The notes below the pieces were generated by a model. It did not search any database and was not told the origin of the DNA. It saw only the letters and a program-made list of their open reading frames with translations. Of a stretch of DNA of 64,000 bases, positions 1-11,552 are shown in pieces. This DNA is from Hemileia vastatrix (lineage: Eukaryota > Basidiomycota > Pucciniomycetes > Pucciniales > Zaghouaniaceae), in contig JASXTE010000017.1 in assembly GCA_030280995.1 (NCBI GenBank), positions 26,499,998 to 26,563,997 of the forward strand, read 5' to 3'. Made by a program: the position numbers and the translations under genes. Within the stretch, counting starts at the first letter, position 1; each line of letters begins with the position of its first letter.

Positions 1-2
1 AG

Positions 3-1055
3 CTGAGTGCAGCTAGGAAAAAGTACAGCAAAGAGGAGCTGTACAAGATGCAGAAGGGTATGTCTGACATGGGCCCCCCTAGTTTTGGTGCATTGGACAT
101 GAATGGTGAGCCAATTCCAATGGAGGTGGATTCTGACTCTGAGGAGGATGTCCCTTTGGCTTCATTTCCAAAGCCTGCTGGAGTTAGAGGTTCTGAAGAG
201 GGATCTGGTTTGGTTCCTTTTAATGGTAAACCTGTTAATGGTGCTGGTCTTCAAGAAGCTTCTAGGACCAAGGTTGTGAAGCAAAGATCTCACTTTGAGA
301 GGCCAGTAGTTTCTGGTCAAGTTAATGTTATGGACTCTGTCCTTGAAAGGATGAATCAGGGTCAGGTTTCCCTATTTTATGGGTAATTTTATGCTATCAG
401 TCCAGGGTTGGCTGATAGACAGAAAAAGTTGTTGACCAGGAGAGGAGTTTCTTCTGGGGAGGTAGAAAACATTTGTGATTCTGCTGAAACGTTTGGTGAG
501 GGGTTGGAAACTCATTTTTCTGCTTCTCTGCGATATGTAAATGTCACTCTGAATGGCAGAGAGGCAAGGGAATTGGTGGATTCAGGTTCTCAGATAAACC
601 TGATTTCTTGGTTTGAGGCAACTCATATGGGCCTCCCCATCAAAACTGGTATTGGTGGGAATTTGAGAGGGATCGGTGGTCATGTCACTGAATTGGCTGG
701 AACTACAGAGTTTGTGAAGTTAGATGTTGGCGGAGCCTCAGGGAAGGTTCATTTTTACATTGATAAAGGTAATGTAAAAGCAGTTTTGGGTGGGCCATTC
801 TTGATGGATTTTCAGGCAAGAATTGGTTATCAATTTGATTTGGGAATCAGTTTGGAGTTGACTGGTGAAGATGAAAGGAGACTTCACATGAGGTTGTCAT
901 CCCCTGGAGAGGATGGTTGGGAGACCAGGCCTGGAATATCTTCAATGTGCCAGTGCATGGACCGCTGCAGGAGAAGGAAGGAAGTGGGTGCTGCCTCTGG
1001 ATTTTTGGAGTGCAGCTCAGGCTCTATTGAGAGTCTGTCTTTTTTAGAGCAATGA
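3..1055 (+). pseudogene. gag-PR: gag C-terminus plus aspartic protease (retropepsin), one in-frame stop
   Basis: The open frame begins at base 3. An acidic gag tail (around the DSDSEEDVPLASFP motif) leads into a retropepsin with the active-site motif ELVDSGSQINLIS at about 565-605 and the flap-side GGPFLMDF motif near 790. A cysteine-rich tail (MCQCMDRCRRRKEV) ends the frame at 1055. The protein would cut the Gag-Pol polyprotein. An in-frame TAA at 384-386 interrupts it; the parallel position in element II reads a Glu codon, so this is a nonsense mutation rather than a gene boundary. The next coding block (pol) starts after a spacer containing an intron-like repeat. Confidence 0.85.
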
Positions 1056-1331
1056 GGGCTGATCACCCTAGTGCTACAACCTCTCCCCAAGATGAGGAAA
1101 TCCCAGGTTGTAGTAGGTCAGCTCCCTTGGAGATATACCAAGTGGATTTTCAACTTTCTCATTTTAATGTTTCTCTTCTCTGAAAGTATTCATCAAGTTT
1201 TTTATCAAGTCTCTGTTCTCTCTCAAGATTCTTAATTATTTTTAATTCAAGCTCAAGGAAGAAGATTGGTTAAATATCTTTATTGAAAGATATGCGGAAA
1301 AGTTTTGGGGCAGTGAGATTGGGGTCTAAAA

Positions 1332-1438
1332 GTAAGTCCTCCCAATTGTGCACCACTAGGGTTTCTTCTACACCTTTCAAAAACATTACCTGGGCCACAC
1401 CTGTGAGCATTGGGGAAACCCCTGGTTATTTTTTTAGG
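1332..1438 (+). repeat. intron-like conserved block, first copy (GTAAGT...TTTTTTTAG)
   Basis: A 107-bp segment starts with a consensus 5' splice site (GTAAGT) and ends in a T-rich stretch plus TAG. It recurs at 1779-1883, 53413-53518, 60850-60955 and, split by element III, at 48947-49014 joined to 60468-60508. It also reads open through in one frame, so it may be an optional intron between gag-PR and RT. It could instead be a conserved cis-acting RNA element. Confidence 0.55.
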
Positions 1439-1778
1439 TCAGAAGAAAACTCAAGAAAAGAAGATAAAAATTTCAAGATAATTCAAGAAAATCAAGAAAA
1501 AAATCTGAAGATAATAAAGAAAGAAGATTCAAAATATTTTTGTGAAGATCGTCAAGATCAATTTTTGAGCCTCCAGCATGAGGTTAAACTGCAGAAAATT
1601 ATGAAGAAAGAATATCGTCAAGATCTATTTTTGGGCCTCCAGCATGAGGTTAAACTGCAAAATTTTAAAAGAGCTGATTCTGAAGATGAATTAGAATTTG
1701 AAGATTTGGAAGATGGAAGTGAAGATGAATATTTGGAATTGCGGAAAAGTTTTGGAGTGGTGAGATTGTGGTCTAAAA

Positions 1779-1883
1779 GTAATTCCTCCCAATTGTGCAC
1801 CGCTAGGGTTTCTTCTACACCTTTCAAAAACATTACTTGGCCACACATGTGAGCAATGGGGAAACCCTTGGTTTTTGTTCCAG
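1779..1883 (+). repeat. intron-like conserved block, second copy
   Basis: This is a near-identical tandem copy of the block at 1332-1438 about 450 bp downstream, together with its upstream flank (GCGGAAAAGTTTTGG). The donor has drifted to GTAATT and the acceptor is TTGTTCCAG. The two copies flank two repeats of a CATGAGGTTAAACTG motif that encodes LQHEVKLQ. Confidence 0.5.
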
Positions 1884-4800
1884 CTCTGGTGGTGAAGATT
1901 TCCTGAAGATCCCTCAAGTTGAAGGTGGAGTGGCAAAGTATAAGAAGGGAGTGCAGAAGATTAGGCCTGTCAATGAGCCTATTCCTGTGGGTTTGAATCC
2001 GCCCTTGAAGAGACCTCCTTTGTCAAGAGATCTGTACTGTACTCCATTGGTGAAGAATCCTCCAGAATTTGTAGAGACAGCTAGGGTTATTGTGAAAAGG
2101 TTGAAAGTTGTTAATTTTGGTCCTGATGGGTGGCTGTCTGAAGAAGAATAGAAGTTGTTGTTGCACGTTATTGTGCTAAGGGAAAAGGCTGTGGCATTTG
2201 TTGAGTAGGAAAGGGGTGTGTTGAAGCACTCTTATGGGGAACCTTACTTGATTCCTGTGGTTTGTCATGAACCTTGGCAAATCAAACCTATTCCGATTCC
2301 AGCTGCTATCATAGAGGATTTTGTGGAGATTTTTAGGGAAAGAGTCAGGACTGGGTTATACAAACAATCGAAATCCAGCTACTCAAGTCCGGTTTTCTGT
2401 GTAAAGAAGCAGAATGGAAAGTTGAGGGTGGTTCATGATCTTAGAGCTTTGAACAGAGTCACTATCAAGGATGCTGGTATGCCACCAAGTGCAGAGGATT
2501 TTGTTGAAGTTTTTTCTGGAAGGGTGTGTTATGGTTTGGGGGATATTATGGGTGGTTATGATGAGAGGGAACTCCATACGGATTCAAGGCCTTTCACAAC
2601 TTTTGAGACTCCTTTGGGAAGATTTCAGCTCACTAGGTTGCCTCAGGGAGCAACTAATTCAGTGGCAGTATATCAAGCACAGATGGCTTGGATTTTTCAG
2701 GATGAGGTTCCTACTCATGCTGGTATTTTTATTGATGATGGTGGAATTAAAGGACCATCCACTGATTATGATAATGAGGTGTTAGCGGAGAACCCTGGAA
2801 TAAGGAGGTTTGTTTGGTAAAATGCAATAAATCTAGAGAGAGTGTTGTTTAGGATTGAAGAGGCTGGTTTGACCAATTCAGGGTCAAAATTGTGTTGTTG
2901 TGTTCCTGCATTGGAAATTCTGGGTCATGTAATAGGTAAAGAGGGAAGAGCTATGGCAAAGAAGAAGATTAATAAAATACAGTCATGGCCAAGGCCTAAA
3001 AATACTACTGAGGTCAGGAGGTTTTTGGGTGTATGTATATATGTCAGGATTTTTATTAAGGATTTTTCTTTGTTGGCTTCACCTTTAAGGAAGTTGACCA
3101 GAAAAGATGAGGATTGGGAATGGACTTTAGAGTGTGAAGAGGCTTTTCAGATGTTGAAAAAGGTTGTTGGTGAAAATATTGTTCTTCACAAGTTGGATTA
3201 TGGTGTTGGTGCTGGAAAAATTTATCTGGAAGTGGACTCAAGTTATATTGCTGCTGGTGCTGTTTTGTCTCAGGAGGATAAGACTGGGAGGTTCAGGCCA
3301 GTAAGATATGATTCTGTGGTGTTTAATGAGGTGGAATCTAGGTATTCTCAACCTAAGTTGGAATTGTGTGGTGTAGCAAAAATTTTAAAGAAGCTACAGA
3401 TAGTTTTTGTGGGGGCAGCATTTTGAGCTTCAGGTGGATGCAAAATCTCTGGTTCAGATGATCAGTACGCCTAGTCTTCCAAATGCTCCAATGACTAGGT
3501 GGGTGGCATTTATTCAACATTTTTCTTTTGACCTGGTACACAAACCAGGCAAAACTTTTACTATGCCTGATGGATTATCAAGGAGGCCACCTACAGATGA
3601 AGATTCTGAGGCTGAAGAGTTTAATGAAGATGTTCCAGTGGTTAGGGCAAGCACAAAGGGTGCTGATGATTTTTCTGACCTCCCCCAAGATGTTAAACTG
3701 GCTGGATCTGATCTTGATTATGGTGATCGGGATATTTTTGTTGATGAAGATGGAGTTGTTGTTTGGAACAGCTCAAATTTGGAAAAAGGTGTTTTTGTTA
3801 GTGAACTAGATTCTCACAAGGTTCAGTGGAAAGAGAAGGACGTGCCAAAATTTAAGGATTGGTGTCCTGGTTGGGCTGCTCAATTGGCTCATGTTTACAT
3901 TGGTGATTTTGATGACAGAATTGTACCCATGGATGTTGTTTTGTTGGATATTGAAGATGAGACCTGGGGTCAGTCTAGGTTTTTTTTTTTTGGTGGAATA
4001 TCTGTTGACCTTGGAGAGGCCAGATAGTTGGGATGATGATACTTGGTTGGCAATCAAGAAGAAGAGTCCTGGATTTTATGTGTCAGGAAGAATGTTGATC
4101 AGGAGAAGGCATCCTAATACTCAAGTTGTGGTGACTCAGAAGAAGGGTCAATAACTTGTGTTGAAGTCTTTTCATGAAGACCTTTGTCATAGAGGCTTTG
4201 GGGAGACTTATAGAAGAGTAGCTGACAGATTTTGGTGGCCAAGTATGAAGTTGGCTGTGCAGGGTTGGGTTCAATCTTGTGAAGAATGTCAAAGAAGAAG
4301 TCACTTGAAACCTAAAGAGGTTGGCCGTGCTACTGGTGAAACAACTGTTTTTGGAAGAGTCAGTCTGGATGCTGTCCATATTTAAGAGGGCAGGTATAAA
4401 TACTTGATTGTTTCCAGGGATGATATGTCTGGTTGGGTTGAGGCAGTGCCTCTGTTTAATTTGACTGCCAAGAATGTGGCAGAGATTTTGAAGAAGGAGT
4501 GGATTTATAGGTATGGGTTGATGAAGTTGGTGACTGTTGATGGCAGGCCAGAGTTTGGTGCCGGATTTAAAGAAGCTGTGGCTAGTGTTGGTTCTAAAGT
4601 TAGAGTGGCTACACCTTACTATGCTGAAGCTGAAGGAATGGTTGAAAGAGGCCATCAAGTTATCAAGAATGCTTTTGTGAAAATGTGCAGAGATAGTGCT
4701 GAAAAGTGGAGGCATTATTTACCCTTGGTGTTATTTGCTGATAGGGTCACTGTGAAGAGGACAACTGGCTATTATCCTTATGAATTAATGTTTGGTCAGA

Positions 4801-5234
4801 AAGCTGTTCTTCCAGTAGATTTGGAAGCTGTCTCTTATCTAGGAACTGATTGGGATGAGGTGCACTCAACAGAAGAATTGCTCTGTGCCAGGATGTAACA
4901 GTTGGAATGTAGAGAGAAATGTCAAGAGAAGGCATACTCAAGAGTAATGAAGATTAGCAATCAATCAGTCAGGTACTGGGACAAGAAGTTGGCTCATAGA
5001 CTCAGGAATCCCTTGAAACCTGGTTGTTTAGTCTTGGTGTATAATAGAAGTTTGGAGAGTCAGTGGGGAAAAATGTTTGCTGACAGATGGAATGGACCTT
5101 ACAGAGTCAGATCTCAGGCGTCTGGAGGTTCTTATGTTTTGGAGGAGTTGGATGGTGTGGTCCTGAAAAAGAGAGTGGCTGCAGACCAGGTGAAGAGGTT
5201 CTATCCTAGAGGCACAAAACATGAAGAAGATTGA
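1884..5234 (+). pseudogene. pol: pol: reverse transcriptase, RNase H and integrase, multiply broken
   Basis: The domain order is RT, RNase H, integrase. RT spans about 2220-2950, with the catalytic motif FIDDGG near 2730 (FxDD instead of YxDD) and the LPQGATNS motif near 2640. The RNase H region is about 3180-3560 (LEVDSS, then HFELQVDAKSL). The integrase zinc finger is at 4170-4300 (H-x-H side HEDLCHRG, CEEC side CEECQRR). Its DDE core has Asp in SLDAVH (4370), Asp in TVDGRPEF (4540) and Glu in EGMVERGH (4636). The C-terminus has a GPY module (WNGPYRV, 5090). Lesions are stops near 2149, 2206, 2818, 4152, 4384 and 4896 and frameshifts near 3410 and 3990. It would copy and integrate the element's RNA, but this copy is inactive. 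Confidence 0.92.
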
Positions 5235-6321
5235 CTCTGCAATGAGGATAAACTATGGAACGTTCTTTAAATTTTGGATTTTGGTGTTTCAGAGCAACTT
5301 TTGTGTTGGAAACTTTTGTTAGAGGGTACCCATGGGCAGAGCCTCTAGATTTTGCCTTGGAAAGTGTGGGGGTAACTGATGGGCTGGCTTCTTTATCAAC
5401 ATTTACCCCAGATTGTCTGTTTCCAACCCTTTCTCTTAATTTGGTTGAACCCTAGCATTGGTTTCTTTTCACAGGTTTTTAGTCCTCTATGACTTTAAAC
5501 TGGAATTTCTTTGGTCTACAAGTGCCAGACTCTTCACTTTTATTGGTTTTGGTTGATTGTGTTGGATGTTGTGTTTTGTTGGTTAGAAGGTACCCAGGGG
5601 GGGGCTTCTATATTTTATTTTGGCAAGTGCGGGGGTAACTGATGAGCTGGCTGCTCTGTAGAACAGTTACCTTAGAATATCTGTCTCAAGTCTTTTGTTT
5701 GTTCCAGTTAAATTCTAGTTCTGTTTTTTATTATTCAGGTTTCTAGTCCACTATGACTTTAAACTGGTTTGGGACTGGCTTCTTTATCTTTGTTTTTTTT
5801 GGATTGGCAGTGGATCACCGGTGGTCTCCCATCATTTTTACTTATTGGAGGGAGCCCACCCAGTGATCATTTCTATGGACCGGACATTCTCTTATTTGAC
5901 TATCTATGGAGCTGGACTGTCTTTGATTTTATAGTTATGTTTTTGCTAGATAGTAGTTTCAGATTATTTTCTTTTTTCTCTTTTTTTCTTTAATTTTTTT
6001 ATGGGGGTTGTTAAAATTAGAAAATCAAAAATATAGGGTGTTACCACATCAGGGTCACCTGGATGTGGGCAAGCATTGGTGGGGAAAGGTTCATCAATTG
6101 GCCAGGAAATGCTATTTTCTTTTTTATTTATTTCATTATATTCTATTTTATTTCATTTATTTTTATTTCATTTTATTTATCAATTTTTAATTTCAGTATT
6201 TTAGTAGATCATAAAAAAAAAAAAATTAAAAAAAAAAATTCATTATTATTAGAATTTATAATTATTAATTTTTATTTATTTATTTATTATTATTCTTTTT
6301 TTTAATTTTTTTTGCAGGAGC
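5235..6321 (+). repeat. 3' noncoding region of element I with two repeated modules
   Basis: No sense gene is visible here. Two degenerate copies of an approximately 190-bp module (about 5320-5502 and 5588-5772) each contain a GGGGGTAA...TTACC inverted repeat and finish with TAGTCC-N-CTATGACTTTAAACTG. A conserved hairpin at about 5805-5872 has arms around GGATCACCGGTGG and CCCACCCAGTGATCAT and also occurs in element III at about 57898-57962. Bases 6110-6310 are an A/T-rich low-complexity run. Confidence 0.6.
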
Positions 6322-7983
6322 TCATTGTCTGGATGATGAAGCTTCTGGAGGCTGGTCTGGATTGTGATGTTGTTTTTGTTTTTTGTTGGGATTGTGGGAA
6401 GCACTTTGTTCTTTGAAGTGCATCCTCCTGGAGAGATTATATGGATTGTAATGGGCAGGAATAGGATTAGAGGGAAGTTCAGAGGAGGAAGAAGAAGAGG
6501 CAGGAATGGAGTGCTGGAAGGTGTGCTTAATGATCCTAGACATCTTCCAGTGGTCGTCCAACAGGCACTTTCTCAGGGATTTTTTAAAGTCATTCAAAGG
6601 TCCATGGAGGGCAAAGGCTTTTAGCATGTTAGAACATATGGTGCTTAGGTGTTTTTTCATGTCTCCATAATCCAGGGTCAAAGAAGTTTCTAGAGGTTGG
6701 CCAACTCCAATAGTATATTCAGGAGGAGGGGTGCCAACTAGACAAGAAGAATTGGATCAGTAATTATTTTTGTTGAAGAAATGGGATGAATTAATTTGGT
6801 ACTTAAAGATTGGAAGCTCATCAAATTTGTAAGCAGCCGGAATTTGGATCTCTGACAATTTTGTAATGGTCATAGTGGGTGGATCAATCAGGGAAATATA
6901 TGGATTCTCTTGGTCTTCCTCTGAAAGATTTGAGAAGGTGAACTAGGAGGCTGATGTTACTGGGGCCTAGTTAGAGCAGTGGGATTGTTGTTGTTGTTGT
7001 GGTTGATATTTCTGTTGCATTCAGCTGGAGGAGGTGCTAGTGATGGAGTACTAGGGTTGTTAAAAGATGGAGCAGGAGAGGGTGATATGGAAGCAGATTG
7101 ATCTCTTCTGAATGGGGCTTTTGAGGGAATGGAACTGTCAGAAGAATATTTAACTGACAGAGGAGAGGTGTAGTTTTGTTGTCTTGAATGGGGACAAAGT
7201 TGTTGCTTTGGTGCAGTGTTGGGTGCTCTGGTTTCTTCTTGGGGTCCTCTGGCAGGTCTCCTAGAAGTTTGGGAAAATTTGGAGTTTTTGGATCTTGGAA
7301 GGGTTGGCTGCATTGCTCTGGGAGCAGTGGGAGGTAATTGCGTGGAGTTTTTTCGTTGATTGGTTGAATTTGGCTGTTTTTTGGCTGTTTTTGGAGGTTT
7401 TGAGCCTGATTTTCACTGTCTAGTGAGGCGGGCGGGCTGCCTGGACGCGGTCTAGAAGCCTAGGAGCTAATTTAGCAGAGATAAAAGCAGTTTCTTGGGA
7501 TGCTAAGGCTGGTCTTTTGGGAAGAGTTCTGGAAGCTGAGCTTCTGGATCTTCTAGAAGGTGCTGAAGATAAAGAGGAAGAGGAAGGACCAAGCTCTGGG
7601 GATCTGGAGATATATTTATGAGAAGGTGAAGGAGAAGGAATAGGGTAGTTGGCATCTCTGTCAAATTTTTTCTTTTTGGAGTAGCAAGAATCACAAGCCC
7701 TGTTGTAGAATTTGGATTCAGGAGCTGGAAGAGTGAATGTGCAAGGTCTGCACATGTGGATGTACTGTTTGCAGGCATAGTCCTTGGGAGTAGTGAAGTA
7801 AGGAAGATTAGAAGGGTTAACATCAGGAGATCCAGCTATGATCTGTGGTGAGAAAAGATGATGGAAAGAGATAGGAAGGAGATTTTTTGTCAGTGATGGG
7901 TAGATGATGAAGTGAAGGTGGAAGTTCAGCAGGTTGGCTGTAGAGGTATTTTGTATGAAATCGGCTGCGTCTATTTTATGCAA
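6322..7983 (-). pseudogene. antisense cysteine-cluster gene 1 inside the retrotransposon (decayed)
   Basis: Read on the minus strand, coding-like sequence runs from an ATG at 7983 to a stop at 6322 in three pieces (7983-7420, 7313-6957, about 6925-6322). They are separated by frame changes or introns, and an in-frame TGA lies near 6770. The N-terminal piece has a cysteine cluster (CKQYIHMCRPC, then CDSCYSKKKKFD) followed by a Ser/Arg/Pro-rich stretch. The middle is Pro/Ser/Asn-rich. The C-terminal piece reads as ordinary folded protein (KFDELPIFKYQINSSHF, then LNDFKKSLRKCLLDDHW). A paired-CxxC basic cluster suggests nucleic-acid binding, but I do not recognise the family. It lies opposite to gag-pol, between integrase and the 3' LTR, and resembles the gene at 8517-9277. 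Confidence 0.6.
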
Positions 7984-8516
7984 AATTCTGGCAGTCCATC
8001 AAGACTTTAAACTGAAATCTGGTTTCTGGTAGTCCTCCAAGACTTTAAACTGGCTGGTTACAAGACTTTATCAAGATTAGTCTGTCAAGATTTTATACTT
8101 AACACTGTGTAAGTCCCCCAAGACTTTAAACTGAGGATTGTTGTTGGTTCAGTCCCCCAAGACTATAATCTGAGGAATGGGTTTTGTTGTTGGAGTTGGT
8201 TTTGAAAGATTGGTGGAGGGTATCCACAGGGGTTGCCTCCGAATTTAGCAAAGGCAAGTTTGAGGGTAATTTATGGGCTGGAAGCTCTATTCACAATTAC
8301 CCCAGAATGTTAGTTTTTTCTCTGTGTCTTAATGTGGTTGATCTCTGGTTCTGGGTTTATGATTTAGGTTTTGAGTCCCCCAATACTTTAAACTGAGGGT
8401 TTTTGAGTCCCCCAAGACTATAAAATGAGGATGGTCCCCCAAGAATTAAAACTAAGGTTTGTTTTGTGGTTACATCCTATAGAGGGTGTGGTCAATTTTT
8501 CTTTTCTGATTCAAAC
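7984..8516. repeat. spacer between antisense genes with clustered CAAGACTTTAAACTG motifs
   Basis: At least seven copies of a motif close to GTCCCCCAAGACTTTAAACTG lie between about 7998 and 8460 (for example near 8000, 8033, 8112, 8152, 8374, 8408 and 8435). The stretch also holds a third copy of the 190-bp module (about 8215-8395) seen at 5320 and 5588. No gene is visible. Confidence 0.6.
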
Positions 8517-9277
8517 TCAAGTACTAGTGGAATTACAGAGGGAATCAAGAGATGAAATGAAGTGTTCAGAATTAGCCTTGAACTGGTGAATGAGGTGTCT
8601 TCTGTTCTCAATTTCCTGTGGATCTCTAGCAGGAATGGGTTGTAAGTAGTGAAGCAGAAGTTGTTTCTGTTGAGATGTGTGTTGTTGGATCTTGGCCTTG
8701 ATAGTGGGCAAGTGGTTTGGTGCTGGTGGTGCAATGGATCCTACATTGTTATCGTCACTATCGGAAGATGGAGGAACTGAGAAGTCATCAGTTTTAAAGT
8801 TGAAGGAAGAAATGAAAGTTCTTTACCATCAGATCGACCAGGGATGGTGGAACTTGTTGTTTTATGGGTTGTGGCACTCTTCTGGGAAGGGTGAAGCTTT
8901 TCGATTAATCTGGGTATAAGGATGGATGGCCTAGATCTTTTGGTGCTGGTAGAAGATTGACCAGGTTGAGGTGGAGGTGAATCTGTTGCAGAAGATAATG
9001 GACCAGGTCTGTAGCAGGTCTTCTTTCTGGATTGGCAGACATCACAGGACGTTCTGTATGGATGGACAGGAGGTGTGATGGTGCAGATTAGATTATTGTC
9101 AATGCAGTATTGGCAAGGACCCATTTCAGAGGCAGATTTGGGAAGAAGGTTGAACATGGTGGTTTGATGAAGAAAGAATTTGGACATTCTCAATTGGATG
9201 GAGGATGTGATCTTCCAACATTGGAAGGGTCCTTTGTTGTGCAAATTGGCGCTGTTTGTGCATGTCTTAATTGACAT
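8517..9277 (-). pseudogene. antisense cysteine-cluster gene 2 (frameshifted)
   Basis: A minus-strand ORF starts at 9277 and runs to about 8800, where the reading frame must shift. The continuation (FKTDDFSVPPSSDSDDNN..., then PTIKAKIQQHTSQQKQLL) ends at a stop at 8517. The N-terminus carries CQYCIDNNLIC followed by CDVCQSRKKTC, two CxxC-x6-C clusters resembling half a Zn2Cys6 or a small zinc ribbon. A Ser/Thr/Pro-rich basic segment follows, then a Gln/Leu-rich, probably helical C-terminus. The layout matches the gene at 6322-7983, so they are probably diverged paralogues. Its 5' end lies inside the 3' LTR, so transcription from the LTR in the antisense direction is plausible. Confidence 0.6.
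9194..9205 (+). other. polypurine tract
   Basis: TTGGATGGAGGA lies directly before the TGTGATCTTCC start of the 3' LTR, the expected position of the plus-strand primer. Element III has TTGGAGGGAGGA at the same place (about 59165). Confidence 0.7.
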
Positions 9278-10292
9278 CTGTTAAGGAAATGGGTATTTTT
9301 TTGGTTTTATTCCATGGATATTGGGTCTGGGGGTATGTGGTTACTATCATTGGATAGCCCCAGTTTTTCTTTATATTTTATGTCTTGTAGACATTTTTCA
9401 TATTCTAAGTTTTAAGGGGTCATTTCCTCATTTTTCATTTATAAAAGATAGCTGTTTAATTTTTTCGTGTTTTATGGGCTAACCTTAATTCTTAGGGTTA
9501 AGTGCCTAGCACCATTGGATAGGTCTAATTTTTCTCTATATTTCATGTCTCAAAGTTGTTATAGTGAAAGTCCGTGTTTTAAAGGTTTTAGTAGTTGTAG
9601 CTAATTTTTCTAAGTAGATTAGTGGTTTTTATTGGTTTTCTGGCTTCAGGGAGGCCAGGCTGCTTCAGGTGGCACATCTGACGTCGGGCGGCCTGCCTGC
9701 CTCTGTTTTAGAAGGTTGGGGAGCGCTTCAGGAGGGTTTTTTATTTAATTTGGCGGGTACAGGCGTCAGATTGGTGGGTGTGCATGGGCTCTTAGATAGT
9801 GGTCTGTGTGTACATAGTGAATAAGACAGTTTGGGGCAACTTTAATTATCGTACAACCATCCGGAGGTGATCTCTTGTTCCTCACTTAGTTTTCACTGTT
9901 TTCTGGCCACAATTTGGCTGTGTTTGTTTCAAGTGAGTTCTTCATTTAACTTAACTTTGGCAACTGTTTCTCTGTTATAGTCTTGCAAGTTATACCAAGT
10001 ATTATTGCTGTCTCTGGTGTGAATTTTCAGCCTACATCAAGTATCTTTTCTGTATCTGGTGTGGACATTGTTCTACATTTCAGTTCTTTGGTCTGGTAGT
10101 CTGTCTGGTGACTACTTTCTTGGCTCATCAAGCAGTCAAGTGTGTTGAAAAGGGCTTTAGCAAAACAGGAACCAACTTACTTTAGCAAGTAAATCTCACT
10201 CTATTTTTCTAAAGGGACAGGGGATTTTCTCTCTGGTTTTTCTCCAACTCCCTTGGCCAAGGCCTATAGCTAGTACTATAGGATTGTCTACA
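9206..10292 (+). repeat. 3' LTR of element I (about 1087 bp)
   Basis: It begins TGTGATCTTCCAACATTGG and ends GGATTGTCTACA, so it is bounded by TG...CA. It is alignable along its length with the 5' LTR of element II (45161-46259), and its last part appears inverted at 63601. The first 70 bp overlap the start of the antisense gene at 8517-9277. Confidence 0.85.
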
Positions 10293-10657
10293 GTGCTTAT
10301 TTAGTGTATTAGCTTAGTTATAAATGCATTTACCCTATTTATATGCACTAATTTCATTAATAACCTCAATCTTGGTGCTTTAATTCACTACCACACTTAA
10401 ATTTGCCTAAATTAGTCAAGGACTTACCCGTGCAAGCACCTGCCAAGGAATGCATGTAGTTACCCCACATCTCACGCCCTTTTTGGGGTTTTTAGATGGT
10501 TTCTCAGTCAATTTTGGTTATTTTTGAATGGAAATTTTACTTAGTATAATGTCACGATTAGCCACAACATTTCTACTGTTAATCCCCCTTATTATTAAGT
10601 AATAATTAGTCTTAATTTTCCCTTTTTAGTCTTTTATTTTAATGTATAGTATGCATA
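10293..10657. other. short flank between element I and element A, no gene seen
   Basis: AT-rich unique-looking DNA without an ORF. It continues on the far side of element A at 37557; both junctions share the ATA duplication. Confidence 0.5.
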
Positions 10658-10698
10658 CACCACAGAAAATTTGGGGGGGTATTGCTAGCAATGCCCCT
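10658..10698 (+). repeat. left terminal inverted repeat of element A
   Basis: Starts CACCACAG, followed by A/T, seven G and a near-perfect palindrome at 10676-10697 centred on TTGCTAGCAA with GGGG/CCCC arms. One arm base differs from the right copy (G at 10693). Confidence 0.9.
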
Positions 10699-11552
10699 CA
10701 TTTAAAAATGTTGGGAAGTGGTTGGAAAGCTGTTGGAAGGCTGTTGGGAGTTCATTGTGAAACCAGATTTAAATTAATTGGACAAAGATTTGGTAATCAG
10801 TTAGACCTAGGTTCAACCAAACTCAATCACAGGTTTCTTGGAGCTTGGTGATTACTTTGATTTTGAGCTGAGCACAGATTGAGCAAAGCTTGAACATATC
10901 ACTTAACATATCATAATATTCACTTTCCCATCTTGTGGAAAGCAAAATTTGATATTCGTTCTAAGAATATCTACATATATTTTCTTGCCAAGTTGGTAAG
11001 AGAAGGTTAAACTGTAGTATCTCAATTATTACACTAGACTACATAGATATTTGATAAAACATACAATTCAAATCAATTTTAATATTATTGAGATCACCAT
11101 AAGTGTCTGTCCAAAGACTTACAAAAAGTATGTTAGTATCAAGACATCGTTCTAGGTAGTAGTTTCAATTTGGATTTTGAACTGACATCTAAAGCATTTT
11201 ACTATTAGACAGAAACATAAATAAGTGTAATAAGAGTGAAATCATTCTATTTTGTGATTATAATGTAACAATAAAGCACATTTTTATTGAGAAAATTTTT
11301 CTTCCTCCACAAACCAAAATTTACTCTATAGGCTCAAGATTTATTTTTAAGCCATATTATTCATTTCAGTTATCATTGATTTACTTCCAATATTTATTAA
11401 AAAGATAATAATAATACATGTGAAAGAATTATGAGCTTAGCATAGCATATGCTAAAAAGTTATTTTGTTGTTTTATTCAAAACTGATTATTCATTTTTTG
11501 CTTCAATTCATCTTTTAACAACCACTATCTTCAGATACTATTCTTACTTAAT

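Larger units (their letters stand above)
1..10292 (+). mobile_element. Ty3/gypsy LTR retrotransposon I (5' part outside the window)
   Basis: Gag tail, retropepsin, reverse transcriptase, RNase H and integrase follow in Ty3/gypsy order (RT before integrase). A long 3' region with two antisense genes, a polypurine tract and the 3' LTR come next. The 5' LTR and most of gag lie left of the window. All sense ORFs are broken by stops and frameshifts, so this copy is defective. It belongs to the same family as element II (45161-63600), to which it is clearly similar in LTR, gag and pol. Confidence 0.93.
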
